A stretch of 64,000 nt of DNA, taken from NCBI GenBank assembly GCA_019022495.1, contig JAFEKR010000001.1:7192001-7256000 (forward strand). Direction: 5' to 3'. Each line of letters begins with the position of its first letter. Position 1 is the stretch's first letter. Made by a program: the position numbers and the translations under genes. Shown piece by piece: positions 45,476 through 57,178 of the stretch. Below the pieces are notes generated by a model. It was not told the DNA's origin and made no database searches. It saw only the letters and a list, made by a program, of their open reading frames with translations. The DNA is from Epichloe hybrida. Lineage: Eukaryota > Ascomycota > Sordariomycetes > Hypocreales > Clavicipitaceae.

Positions 45476-47932
45476 TCATACAGCGTTGTCGTACTTGGCG
45501 TTGTGTGTGGAGATGGCTCTGCGATTTGTTAGCTGTGTACAGTGGTAAAGTGGCTTGGAACACTACCAACCTGCCGCTGGGATCACTTTGCTTGGACCAT
45601 GTCGGCGCCCATCGCATAACGGTAGAAGCACATGACGGGGGGAAGTGCTCGTCAAACATCAGACGGTACCAGTAGCTAATGACACGGTTAGTTCTCGTGC
45701 TAGATACTCGGATGGAAAGCGTGTTTTGTCACTTACGCCTCCTTGGTTTCAGGAATATCGTTGCCCCATTCAGTCTTGGGGTTCTTCATCATCTCATCGG
45801 TGACATGCAACTCGGCATTGTCCTTGAGGGCGTCGATCCAGCCGTAGCCTACGCCATCGGAGAACTGCTCCTTCTGGCGCCAGAGGATGTTGTCGGGCAA
45901 GTAAGGGGCAGTCTCCGGCTCGTCGCTGGTGTCGAACGCCTTTCGCAGAATGTACTTTTCCATACGCTCCTTCGTGATCATTTTGTCCTGGGGATCGATG
46001 CTCATGGATGTCTCGAGAAACTGAAGTAGGGAGAATTAGTAACGAAGAATGGCAAGGCACCTGAATACTAGAGTGACATACCTCCTTGTCGAGGAAAGGA
46101 ACTCGGGCTTCCAGGCCCCATGCGGATGTTGACTTGTTGGCACGCAAACAGTCGGCAAAGTGCAGGTTCTTAACACGACGGACAGTCTCATCATGGAAAG
46201 CATTCTTGTCAGGGGCGGCGTGGAAGTAGAGGTATCCGCCGAAAATTTCATCACTACCCTCACCACTCAATACCATCTTTACTCCCATAGCCTTGATCTT
46301 TCTTGAGAGTAGGTACATGGGGGTTGAGGCGCGGATGGTGGTTACGTCGTACGTCTCAAGGTGGTAGATGACGTCGGAGAGGGCATTGAGGCCATCTTCG
46401 ATGGTGAAGGTCATGACATGATGCTTGGTGCCAAGAAACTTGGCGACCTCGAGGGCAGCCTTGTTGTCGGGAGATCCGGGCAGACCAATGGAGAAGGAGT
46501 TGAGCTGGGGAAGGTAGGTGACGGTAGACAGATTATCATCGTCGTCAATACCAACGAGGCCCTCGCCCAAGTCAGGGTCGCCCGAGGGCTCGACTCCACC
46601 GTTTGCATCAAGGGCTTTCTGCTTAAGACGAAGAGTCTCGCGCTGAGCAATGGCAGCAACAAGACTAGAGTCAAGACCACCAGAAAGCAACACGCCGTAA
46701 GGGACTTCGGCCATGAGTCTCTTTCTCACAGACTTCTCTAGTGCATGTCGGAGGACCTTGTAGTCAACAGGTGTGGACGGGACGTTGGTAGGATCCCACC
46801 AATTAGGCCTGAAGTAACGAGTCGTCTCGCTAGTTTTTGAGTCGAAAATGTGGCCGGGGGGGAATGGAACTATCTTATCGCAAATGCTGTGCAAGCATTT
46901 TAATTCGGATGCGAAATAAACAGTTCCTGGCTCCTTCCAGGACCAACCTTGGTACAAGGTAGTGATGCCGATAGGATCACGGGCAGCGACGGTTCTATCT
47001 TGCTTCTTGTCGTAGAGAACGAAAGAGAACATGCCGTCGAGATGGTTGGGGGCATCGAGACCATATTCCGTGTACTGAGTTTGGGCATAATGATTAGCAC
47101 CTGATATCTGTCATTATGCCTCTTGATCGGCAGCGAAATAGTGTAGCAAAAGACATAGACATACCAGAGGGATGATGACTTCACAGTCAGATGTAGTCTT
47201 GAAGTGGTAGTCATGCTTCAAGTTTCTTCGGATCAAACGATGGTTGTAAATTTCACCATTGACTGCAAGAACAAGCGACTCGTCCCCGTTGGTGAGGGGT
47301 TGTGCACCAGACTCTGAAAGGCTGTGAGCAGAGCGCATGGAGATTTGCTGAGTGCCAGGAGGAGAAATAAGTACTTACCAACGCCGACGATACTCAAACG
47401 CTCATGACACAAGACTGACGGGAGATTAGCTTGTCATTACGTCGCAATGGCTAGTGCGGGAGGGTTTTTTTTTTTGGCAATTTGTATATAAACGTACTCG
47501 TGTTGTTGGAGATGATGCTTCCGCCTATAGTGCAAGTCAGTCAGCAAACAATCTTTTTTTTTTTTTTTCTTCGAGACGCTCTTGTCAGCTTCACGCATCG
47601 CGACGCGCAGGACTCACTCCAATCGGGGCCACGGTGGCGAATTCTCCAGCAATTGAATCAGTATACGGCGCACAAACTATAGGCTCAATTGTCGAACTCA
47701 CTGCTTGGCAAGCTTGAGAGCAGTTGGCTTGAACCGCTGCACGTTAGGATGGCTGCACAATTGAGGCCGTCAGCAAAACCCTCTGTCCACGACAAAACGA
47801 TAAGCCATGGTGGGGTGAGCACACTGAGCACTTGGCGGACTGCAGACTGCCCCTCCAAGACACAGAAAAGCAAGTGCGGCCGAATGCGGGATGAGGTCGA
47901 GCTTACCAATGGCAGGCGAAGATTCCACACAT
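45476..47932 (-). CDS. Asparagine synthetase (glutamine-hydrolysing)
   Basis: It makes asparagine from aspartate, ATP and glutamine. Ten exons give 579 aa: complement(45476..45518, 45571..45675, 45737..46020, 46082..47074, 47165..47313, 47379..47414, 47498..47524, 47618..47643, 47702..47752, 47907..47932). The start MCGIFACH exposes Cys2, the glutaminase nucleophile, after Met removal. The class II amidotransferase domain continues [39 protein letters not shown] and [20 protein letters not shown]. The synthetase domain has the pyrophosphate loop [15 protein letters not shown], then [37 protein letters not shown] and [20 protein letters not shown]. The first five exons are only 26, 51, 26, 27 and 36 bp. 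Every join keeps the frame and restores family sequence. The last intron uses a GTTGGT donor. Confidence 0.93.
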
Positions 47933-49028
47933 GATGACTTGCAGCGCTCCAACGAGAAGCAAGCTCACCAAAGGATCGAGTACGGTACAGGATAGGCTCG
48001 AAGGGATGGATGAGTGGTGGAAGAAGAGGAAGACTTCGGACAATATGGAGGGAATATGGCTGGGGAAAGAAAAAGGTGGGAAAACCTAAGTTGGTAAAGC
48101 CACCCATCGACTTGTTACGCCGCCAAGCGACGAACTGTTTCCGAGACACTCACACGACAGAACCGGAGCTTGACAGCAGATCCATGAGTCAAGCCCCGTG
48201 CGCGGCAACGAAAATTGGACCCCTCCTGAAAGCAATAGATAATATGGAATACGGAGTAGATAAGGCCGGAAACAGCCGCGCTTATCGCGTGTGTGTTGTG
48301 TGTGTATTACGGAGTAGTCAGGTTTGCCAAGGCCTGGCCGACTTCGGCGGGACAGTCAATTCCCGCAATGCAATTGGCGCGCAGCGTCGATGGACAAAGA
48401 GGCCATGCACATGTTACAAATAGTCATGGTGGGCGGTCATGGTGGGCGATCTATCTAACATGATAGATGCGGGTTTCCGGCAAGGGAAACATCAGATGCG
48501 TGAGAATTGTTCCGAGTACCCCATGCTTGGTTTTTTTTTTTTTTTTTTTTTTTTTTTGCGTGCACGCACGCGATACACAAACGACAAGCGAGCGAGCCTC
48601 CGCGGGACGAAGAACCATTGGCACACAACATGGTCACAGTCGACTTCATCAGCAGCCACACAAGTGGAATCGCAGAGCGTTCGTTCTTAATTTAGGAAAA
48701 GCACAATCTTGCTATCATCTAGCTCATCGTGAACAGCCAGCTTGCCTGATTTTCCCGGTGCATCCAGCCACCCCTCATGACGTGCCAGATACAAAAAGTG
48801 GATTTGAATATATATGATGGAACCTGTGCCCCTTGACGCCTATCGCAAAATTTGAACGAAGAAGCAAACATCGTCAAAGAAAGTACCGGGTCCATGCAGT
48901 CTCGATGCTTGCTAGAACGTCGTTCCTCTTCGAAGCAATGGTCCTTCATGCTCCTCCAAACGCCCTTGCAATATGTTTTGTATGATGTTTACAAATGTTG
49001 TATAACGCCATGGAATGGCGCGAGCTCC
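47933..49028. other. Asparagine synthetase promoter and UBC9 3' flank
   Basis: About 1.1 kb without a supported gene. Two exact TACGGAGTA motifs (48,250-48,258 and 48,308-48,316) and a run of 27 T (48,531-48,557) are notable. Confidence 0.5.
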
Positions 49029-49675
49029 TCATGGGGCTGGGTTCTCGCGGACGACACGTTTAACCCGCTTTTCATACTCGACTCGATCCCTCTTGAAGAG
49101 GTTGTATGCCTCAGCTTGGGCTGGCGATTCCGGATTGGGGTCGTTGAGTAAATCCTGAATACCCAAAAGAATCTGTTTCACAGTGATGGCAGGCTTCCAA
49201 GCCTCTTCTTCGTTGAGAATCGAAAGGCAGACGGTGCCCGACGGGTACACGTTGGGATGGAACAGCGGAGGGACGAACTTGCCTGCATATGTCATTAGAA
49301 CCGGCATGAACGGCGCATCCTGCTGAGTCTACTCACATTTCGGTGGTTTGGTTGGATATTCTGCGCGGGAATGAAAACATTAGTTGCCGTTGTTGCACAT
49401 GATGATAGCCGTGCGACTCACCATCAGGAAAAGCAATAGTCAGCTTGAAAAGGCCACCTTCCCAGATTGTCTTTTCCTTGCCCGGAATACCACATTCCCA
49501 GTTCTTCAGGTCCAAGACGCCTTCTTTTGTGCGTGCTGGCTTAGCATAGAAGCCGAATGGGTGATCGCGCCGCCACTGTTTCCTGTAGCAAATCCGTCAG
49601 TAAGACAGCGTGCGAGCAATTTTGGACAGCCTCAACCGACCGTTCTTCTTGAAGTCGGTTCTGACACAAAGCCAT
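49029..49675 (-). CDS. UBC9: SUMO-conjugating E2 enzyme UBC9
   Basis: Ubc9 is the single E2 for SUMO and passes SUMO from its active-site cysteine to target lysines, mainly in the nucleus. Four exons, complement(49029..49282, 49337..49360, 49422..49582, 49641..49675), give 157 aa, the usual length. The chain is collinear with the family: [80 protein letters not shown]. The catalytic Cys sits in [11 protein letters not shown], and the end is [13 protein letters not shown]. Introns are 54, 61 and 58 bp. Exon 3 has only 24 bp. The first intron starts with GTCGGT, a weak donor, but the next codons demand it. The gene is divergent from PEX19. Confidence 0.96.
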
Positions 49676-50581
49676 ATTGGCGATTATACGATCGGTGACA
49701 GGGGTTTGTTTCGAGAGAGGTCAATCTTGATCACTCGTATCCGAGTTGTTGGTCCACGAGGCTCTCGTTCTCGGTAGTGCGATCGCAGCAGCAGGTGGGA
49801 CTTGGCTCTCAGCTCAGCGAGAGGCCGGAGATTGAGATGCCGTAATAGAAAATGTATCCTCGCAGAAAGTTAGAGGCACGGGGTTGGAGTAGCTGCCTCA
49901 ACTCCGGATGAGAAATCAGGAATCGGTGCAGTGCGGTGCGGTGCGGTGCGGTGCGGGCCTTTTGGCAGCGCTGAGGTCCTCCAGATTGGCAAAACGTGAA
50001 TGGGTAAAATAGTGGGGCCACGATGGTAGCAAAATGCCACCACCAGAGCTGGGCGCGGGGCGATCAAGCAAACTCGGCGACCAAATACGTGATTTTCGAC
50101 TCGTCGTCTGCAACATTAGTGCAGAATGCGCCGACCCGCTTCTTATCAGCGAACAAGATCAATCAATCACTACTGCATGTCATAATCGAGCCCTTCCAGC
50201 CTTCCAGGCTGACATGACCATTCTAGTCGCCACATTAACTAGCCCCCCCCCCCCTGCCAGCCCAGATTCCCCACTAATAAGCTGGCTGGTTCCTCGGCTC
50301 AGCAGTTGCTGCTTTGTTTGAGTTCTCGACCACCACCGCACATGGAGGGGCAAGCGAATGCTATCCACACAGACTCGCATGCTTCCATCTCATCCTCTCA
50401 CGGCGTCTCACTAACCTGGGCCCCGTGCTTGCTTTTAGAGAGAGTCGACGCGACATCTCTCCATGACACCCAACTGAGTCGAATCAGCAACAATTGGGCT
50501 CAGATATTCCGCCTACTGTTCCCCGGATTCGCGCATGTGAGCTTGTGATTGTGGACATTGTCAACCCCAAGGAGACAAGTC
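49676..50581. promoter_or_regulatory. Divergent promoter region UBC9 / PEX19
   Basis: A 906-bp gap between divergent start codons. It contains a five-copy GTGCG run (about 49,925-49,957) and a C run near 50,241-50,252. No gene is supported. Confidence 0.45.
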
Positions 50582-51804
50582 ATGGACATGAAAACTACCA
50601 CTCTGGAAGAGGGCAAGGGGGCGGATGCTGCTACTTCGGTAAGCATGCCTATGGCGACAGCTCCCGTCACGACAGCTGAGGTCGCGCAACCAGCTGAAGT
50701 CGCTGGCGAGGATGTCCCTGACCCGGACGAGGATGATTTGGATGACTTGGATGGTGAGATGCAGCAAGCACCTCCAAGGACTTTTCAACACTGACCATCA
50801 TTGGCAGACATGCTCGAAGATTTCTCAACTGTCAAAATAGAGGGATCAGCTCAGCAATCCACCCAATCTGCAAGCGCTGCACCCGCAGAATCAACCCCCA
50901 AAGCTGCTGATGCTGCCACCAAAGACGCCACGGCTCCTGATGAACCGGCCTTTTCAGAAGAGGACTTCACCAAGCAATTGCAGGCCGGAATGGCTGATTT
51001 GCTTGGCGAACTAGAGAAATCGGTGAGAGGATTTGATACTCGGCAACGGGTTGCAAACGAACCAGAAGCTAACAAGGTGTTCCAGCCCGAGATGCAAGAG
51101 CAGTTTGAGGACATGTTCAAACACATGGCTGCTGCTGCTGGAGAGTCAGGGCCCGGGGCTACTGGGGCAGAGAGCTCCTCTGCCAAATCCGATACCCCAG
51201 GGAAAAACGATGCATCGTTCCAAGAGACCATTCGTCGCACCATGGAGCGCATGCAAACCTCTGGGGAACAGGCTACAGCTGCTGCTACTGCAGGCAGCGG
51301 AGAGGACTTCATGTCTGAGTTGCTGAAACAGATGGGCTCCGGTGATTTGGGCGGCGAGGGCGGCGAGGAGGAGTTCTCCAAGATGCTCATGGGCATGATG
51401 GAGCAGCTTACCAACAAGGAGATTCTGTACGAGCCCATGAAGGAGCTCGACGACAAATTCCCAGAGTGGTTTGAGAAGAATAAGGCGTCTACGCCGGCGG
51501 AAGATCTCAAGAGGTACGGCGAGCAAAAAGCGCTGGTTAGGGAAATCGTGGTCAAGTTCGAGGAGACCAGCTACTCTGATAGCAATGCTGCGGATCGAGA
51601 ATACATTGTCGACCGGATGCAGAAGGTATGTGATACACGACAAGCCGAAAGAAAAAAAAAGGCCATGCATGTCAACCATTGGTCACTAACATTTGCTACT
51701 TACAGATGCAAGCTGCGGGCTCACCTCCATCAGACTTAGTAGGGGACATGGCCTCAGCGCAAGAGGCGTTTGGGGGAGCAGATGACCAATGCAATCCGCA
51801 ATGA
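50582..51804 (+). CDS. PEX19: Peroxisomal membrane protein import receptor PEX19
   Basis: Pex19 binds newly made peroxisomal membrane proteins in the cytosol and docks on Pex3. The model join(50582..50753, 50808..51625, 51706..51804) gives 362 aa. The acidic N-terminal Pex3-binding part has DPDEDDLDDLDDMLEDFS. The helical cargo-binding domain includes FQETIRRTMERMQTSGEQ, MLMGMMEQLTNKEILYEPMK, ELDDKFPEWFEKNKAS and DREYIVDRMQKMQAAGSPPS. The chain ends in a CaaX box, Cys-Asn-Pro-Gln, for farnesylation. Inside exon 2, positions 51,023-51,085 look like a 63-bp intron (GTGAGA donor, GCTAAC branch site, TTCCAG acceptor) that has no stop and is a multiple of three. Removing it joins ELEKS to PEMQEQFED, which fits the family better and gives 341 aa. 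The shorter form is probably the main product. Confidence 0.92.
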
Positions 51805-52021
51805 TGTATTTGGTTGTTTTGGATACACCACGCCCGTATATATACCCCTTGTACACGTAATTTGTGCACACAAATAAACTCATATACAATGCCACCCTTG
51901 GCGATTCCCGACACTTGTCCTATTCAACGCCATATCCGTCCCTGAAGTAACGCCGCAAATTCCCTTGTCTTTTTCTCTTATTACATGTGCAATTTCAGCA
52001 GGACAACGTTGTCCGACGTGG

Positions 52022-52827
52022 TTACGACATGTCCATGTGCTCGGCGAACGATTGTATAGATGACTGCTCTTGCTCTTGCGCAATCAGTTCGGCAAAAATG
52101 TCGTCATAATCCTCGTCAGACAACGCAGGCGAAGGCGGTCGCTGGTCCCCGTGGGTCTGGCCCTGGCCCTGGTTCTGGCTCTGGCTCTGTTGTTCCTCAA
52201 AAGAAGCAACCATGTCCTCAAGGTCATCATCCAGGGGATGCTCATCCGGCATTTCGTCATCTTCTGTCGGGGGCCGTTCCTGATGAAACGCCATCGCATC
52301 TTCCAAATCCGTTTCCGACAAGAAAGGCGCATCGTGTGAAAGCCGTCCAATATCAGCCAAGAGGCTGTTCTTGAGAAACTGCACATTTTCCAAGTTGGTC
52401 AGCACAAGTTGTTTTTTTTTTTTCCCCAAGTGGGAGATACGGGTCAATCCTTCTTCCTCACCTGTCCTTCAACGTCTCTTCTTTGCCACGCCTTCTCATC
52501 CGCCTTTTGCCTCACGTTCTGCAGGAAGTTCTTGCGTCTTGCATCCTGTAGGTCTTCATGCTTTCGCAGCAGCGGATTCTGGCGTACCGGTCGCGACGCG
52601 AACTTGAATTTGGGCTGTTGGATGGGCGAGGACTGGATCTGGCGTTGGGGCAGAGCGTTTCTGTCGACGGGTGAAAGGGGCGATGAGGCGCGGATTGGTG
52701 ATGATGAGAGCGGGGAGGAGACGCTGGGACGATGGTCCCATGGTCCGGCGAAGATTGTGGTCGGTGCAAATGAGAGCATGGTAGTGTTTGGTGGTGGCGA
52801 GAAGGAACGTCGTTTGGTATCACGCAT
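52022..52827 (-). CDS. Uncharacterised fungal protein, Ser/Pro-rich head and acidic tail
   Basis: Exons complement(52022..52378, 52462..52827) give 240 aa. The 83-bp intron joins RRDVEGQ to FLKNSLLADIGRLSHDAPFL in frame. The head (LSFAPTTIFAGPWDHRPSVS, SSPLSSSPIRASSPLSP) is disordered. A basic helical stretch follows (NPLLRKHEDLQDARRKNFLQ, NVRQKADEKAWQRRDVEGQ). The tail is acidic and Gln-rich, with EDDEMPDEHPLDDDLEDMV and a conserved-looking end, LSDEDYDDIFAELIAQ. An in-frame ATG at 52,779 (MLSFAPTT) is an equally good start and gives 224 aa. I do not recognise a characterised family. The charge pattern would suit a small nuclear or chromatin-related adaptor, but nothing in the sequence proves it. 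Confidence 0.75.
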
Positions 52828-53635
52828 GTGCGTCGGCGGTTGGGGGGGGGGGGGGTTGGGCGAAAGAGTATCTGTTGAGGTTGAAAAAGTTTCAATTGAA
52901 TGAGGTGCAGTCGTGTTTAATGCACTAATAATTGTGGTTGCTGGTGTCTTGGATGTCGAGGGCAGGTGGATGGCATTGTCGTGAGTCAGTCGCGTCGTGG
53001 AAAATAATTGAGACGCGGTTCCAGCCTGGCGCGCGGGCACGTGGTGCGGCTAATACATATAACAAATTGTATTTATTACGTGGGCGTTCGTTGGTCGGGA
53101 ATGGGAACTAACACCAGAGACGGGGGTTCAAAGAACAGCCTTGCCTTGCTCGGTGTGCATGATAGCGACTCAACTGCGGTAGCAGAATCAGAACTCTGGT
53201 CATTCTTCAAGCCGTGTCTCTTTTTCTGAACAGGTCTGGAGGGCACCTACCTGTTCCTCAAACAACAATTCGAGGTCCAGCGCTCGGATCGCCGGGGCCG
53301 CATGTGACTGTCCCGCTTCCGCTTCCGTCCCCAACCGAACGACAGCGGAGCTGCCTCGGCGAATCACGGCGTCCCACCCCAACTTTTTTTTTTTTTGTGA
53401 TTTCCACTCCGTCTCCTTTTGGCACCACCCCAGCATCACGCATCGCCTCGACGCTTCGCAACCGTTTTTTAGTGTTTACCATGATTGCAGAGGCCTTCTT
53501 AGCAATCGCTTGCCTTCGCTGAGAGTGATTGATGAATTCAAATCTCGCCGCGCGTCGATCCCTAGCCCCAAAGTTCAGTTTTACCTTTTCAACACAAGAA
53601 CAACAACAACAACAACAACAACAACAAGAAGAAGC
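52828..53635. promoter_or_regulatory. Divergent promoter region with (CAA)9 leader tract
   Basis: An 808-bp gap between divergent genes. Just before the ATG at 53,636 lies a (CAA)9 tract (53,601-53,627) and then GAAGAAGC. CAA repeats are unstructured and are known to favour ribosome scanning, so the tract may aid translation of the kinase-like gene. Confidence 0.5.
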
Positions 53636-55600
53636 ATGAACGCAGTTGCCGCACCTTGGCTGGCCGCTCGCCTTAGTTCTCGGTCGTGGACATGTTCAAC
53701 ATGCAGAGGACAAGTGACGAGGATTCAGCCGAGCCCGTTTCTTGCAAGCAGACATTTATCTTCCGCCAGGGGCTCGTCACAAAGGACGAGTGGCAATGGC
53801 GGTTCGCGATCACGCAGAGCCCTACTGTTCGCTTCAGCCGGTGCTGCTGGTATCGCAAGCACAGCACTCGCCTTTACAGATGAGATCAAGAATAGTTATG
53901 ACTCGGTGGAGCGCACAGGCAGAGTAGTTGCAGCGCTGGCGATCTGCATCAATGAGTACGTTTTCACATCATCATTGTTTCCCTTAGATACGTTCGACTG
54001 CGCGCACAATGATATCCAGACCGTGGCTGACAATAGTCTGGCAGCTACCGCACGACGCTCAACGCGATGGCAGTCACCGAAGGCGACGACGAAAAGAATA
54101 AGGTCTTGAAGGCGTGTCATAAGCGTTGCGCCGAACGGACACTCAAAGTCATGGAGATGAATGGAGGCATTTTCATCAAACTCGGACAACACCTGGTACG
54201 AAAAAAAAAAAAACGAGACGTCTCCTCCAAGATAGGATGGCGAACTTGACGCTAATAAGACCTGCCAACCCTTACAGAGCGCCATGAACTACCTGCTACC
54301 TCCCGAGTGGACAACTACGTTTATTCCTCTGCAAGACAAATGTCCCGTTTCGTCATTTCAGTCCATCCAAGACATGTTCCGCAAGGACACAAAAGCAGAT
54401 CTGTGGGACTTCTTCTCCGAGTTCTCAGACGAGCCGATCGGGGCTGCCTCTCTGGCCCAGGTCCACCTCGCGACATTGAAAGATTCGGGACGCAAGGTTG
54501 CTGTGAAAGTACAGCATCCTGATCTCGAGGCATTCGCGCCGCTGGACCTTGCCCTCACCAAGTATACGTTCTCGACACTGAAACGATTCTTCCCCGACTA
54601 CGACCTCGAGTGGCTCTCGTCCGAAATGGAGATCTCACTCCCCAAGGAGCTCGACTTCCAGGAGGAAGCTGACAATGCTCGGCGAATGAAGGCCTATTTT
54701 GCCAAGATCCCCGAGCTGCCTCTCGTCATACCAGAGGTGATTTGGGCCAAGAAGCGAATCATTGTCATGGCGTGTGAATCTGGCGCCCGACCCGACGACC
54801 TCGACTATCTCGACAGGAACGGCATCGACCGAGATGAAGTGTCCGCCACCCTGGCGCGCATCTTCAACGAAATGATTTTCGGGGACGGCGCTCCCTTGCA
54901 CTGCGATCCTCACGGGGGGAACATCGCCATTCGGAAGAACGATTCCCGCGGGGCCATGGGAAGGGGCCCCAATTTCGACGTCATCCTGTACGATCACGGC
55001 CTGTACCGAGACATTCCGCTGCCCTTGCGTCGATCCTATGCCAAGATGTGGCTGGCCGTCATCGACGGCGACATGGACCGCATGAAGAAGTACGCACGAG
55101 AGGTGGCGGGCATCAGCGATCAGGATTTCCCGCTCTTCGCGTCCGCCATCACAGGCCGTGACTTCACCGTCGTCAGCAAGCAGGGTTCCATATTGAAGAC
55201 GCGAACCCCCGACGAAGAGCAAAACATCAGTGCTTCCCTCCAGGAGGGTCTCATCGTCGACCTGGTCCAGATGCTCAGCCGAGTGCCGCGCATCATCCTT
55301 CTCATTCTCAAAACCAACGACCTGACGCGCAGTCTGGACGAGAACCTGCATACCCGGCATGGTCCGATCCGCAGCTTCCTCATTCTAGCGCGGTACTGTA
55401 CGCGAACAGTCTTCTATGAGCGTCTGGAGCAGATTCGCGACAAGGGGACGCTGCTTTGGCCTCCGAATGCGCTGCGTGTGTTTTCCGCGTGGTTGGGCTA
55501 TATGCGTGTTGAGGTTAAGCTGGAGACGTTTGAGCTATGGCTGAGTGTGAAGCGTGTACTTGGATTGAGTGTGAATTTTGCAAGTGGTTCGCCGCTATGA
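53636..55600 (+). CDS. ABC1/ADCK-family atypical kinase, mitochondrial (MCP2/CQD2-like)
   Basis: Members of this family act in mitochondrial lipid and coenzyme Q homeostasis. The model join(53636..53955, 54045..54195, 54278..55600) gives 597 aa. The leader MNAVAAPWLAARLSSRSWTC is a mitochondrial presequence, followed by a short hydrophobic segment (ALLFASAGAAGIASTALAF) that may anchor it. Family motifs are all present: the KxGQ motif in GGIFIKLGQHL, the Ala-rich loop as PIGAASLAQVHLA, the lysine in KVAVKVQHPDLEAF, the catalytic DPHGGN, and the metal-binding YDHGLYRDI in place of DFG. The C-terminal part is helical. The overall pattern is closer to yeast Mcp2 than to Coq8. Introns are 89 and 82 bp; the second begins with GTACG followed by an A run. 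Confidence 0.92.
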
Positions 55601-56144
55601 AGAATGCAACGCGGAGCAAATTAAAATGAGATCTGGTCCGCTTTGGACCACGATGAAAATAATAGACTGTATATAGATTATGGCATGGCGGAGCCCACTG
55701 GTAGATGTAATAGGGCGAATTTTATACGTGTCGTTTCGCAGTTTGCGTGCGCCTACCCTGTAGAATTAAGATTATTAACGCTCGGCGAACTCGCGATTCG
55801 GCAAGATTAAAGTCTTTGCGGATGGGGATCGCGCAGTGAGAGAGTGATGTTAGCCGATGAAACTGCTTTTGTTTTTAATGTGACGTTTTAGCCATCGTGG
55901 CTATCATCTGGATTCAGTTCTGAACTGATAACTCGGTGCGAGAACTACATACAGTAGGTAGACATCGAGCTTTAGCTCGCCACGCAACCTGTTTTTGGCT
56001 TTAGGCCAAACGACCGGACCACGTCTTCAAATTCTCATTTAATCGAAATTCCACCCGTTAAGCAAATGAGGTGAGACCATACGAACAAGATCTGATCGCA
56101 GATGTAGACAAAAAAAATGTGTAATGGGTCAAAAGAGAAACACG
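55601..56144. other. Intergenic region
   Basis: 3' flank of the ABC1-family gene and the 3' side of tRNA-Val(AAC). No gene is supported. Confidence 0.5.
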
Positions 56145-56218
56145 TGGTTCCGCCCGGGCTCGAACCGGGGACCTTCTCGGTGTTAACGAGAAATCATGAC
56201 CAACTAGACCACGGAACC
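56145..56218 (-). tRNA. tRNA-Val (anticodon AAC)
   Basis: On the minus strand the acceptor stem GGTTCCG pairs with CGGAACC. The anticodon stem TCTCG/CGAGA holds loop TTAACAC, giving anticodon AAC (read as IAC after editing). The T-arm is CCCGG-TTCGAGC-CCGGG. The D-arm contains GGTCTAGTTGGTCATG. No intron. Confidence 0.95.
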
Positions 56219-57093
56219 ATTTGTTATTGTAAATTGGGCCAGTAATGATAATTATGAAGTCTAACTCAATCAGGAAGTTGTGTAAGGTTGACCTGTCGTT
56301 GGAAATAGTGAATGGAGAGCTCATCTGGACACTTCCCGACATATAAAGGTGTAGCTTTAACTAGAACATTATAGTTCCTCATTCGACACCTTTTCTATGA
56401 CGACCTTGCTGTCCGATGGCACACCAAGGCGTGATTTGCAGCAACGCTCATCGCAGAATCCTGCCATGTTGGCGTTTTCGGAGCAAACATCGGATGGAAG
56501 CAACGCGGGGAGATTGCAAGCTCGGGAGGAGGTGCAAACCGCGGCGGGAATCCTACGCGTGTCGCGAGGCAGAGCGGTACAAGAAGTTGTGGGCGGCGCA
56601 GGTCCAGACGTTTGAGCAGTCTGCTGGGCTGGTCGTTTTGGACGTGGAAGTGTGACCGAACGGGCAAAGGTTGGGGTGGCATCATGATCGAAGATCTGAT
56701 TATCTGGGAAGCATATTCTATTCCTGGACTCATTTCCGTGTCGCCCCTAGCCACTTTCTCAGAAGATGGCCAAATTTCCCGTGCGAGACGACAAAAAAAT
56801 GGCTCGTAAAACATTTCTCCTCTGAAGAGGCAGCGGGATGTGCAATGGGGGCTTTACTAGAGAAAGCAGAAACCCGTGGAACGAGAGGAGTGGCCATGAA
56901 AAGCATTCAAGTCACTCACAAACACTATTCATTGAATTGAAACCATAGCAGAAGAGGCGAAAAAAGATAGATGTAGTCACAAAGACCAAAAGATAGGAGA
57001 TGGAAAAAGAAATATAAAAAAAGGCGAACGAAGAAGCAGACAAGAATGAAGGGCCCCAGCAAGCCCCGTTCTTAGTCGAACTGTTGTAGGAAA
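56219..57093. other. Intergenic region between two tRNA genes
   Basis: 875 bp with short ORFs only and no recognisable protein features. Confidence 0.5.
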
Positions 57094-57178
57094 AGCCCAG
57101 CGCGGGGGTCGAACCCGCAACCTTGAGATTTCGTATGCTTGTAAGAGTCTCACGCTCTACCGATTGAGCTAACCAGGC
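57094..57178 (-). tRNA. tRNA-Lys (anticodon CTT) with 12-nt intron
   Basis: On the minus strand the gene begins GCCTGGTTAGCTCAATCGG, with A and B box sequences typical of tRNA-Lys. The anticodon stem is TGAGA/TCTCA. The loop reads CTCTTA, then an extra 12 nt, then A. This places the intron at 57,130-57,141, one base 3' of anticodon CTT, the standard position. The T-arm is GCGGG-TTCGACC-CCCGC, and the acceptor closes with GCTGGGC plus a discriminator T. Confidence 0.92.
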
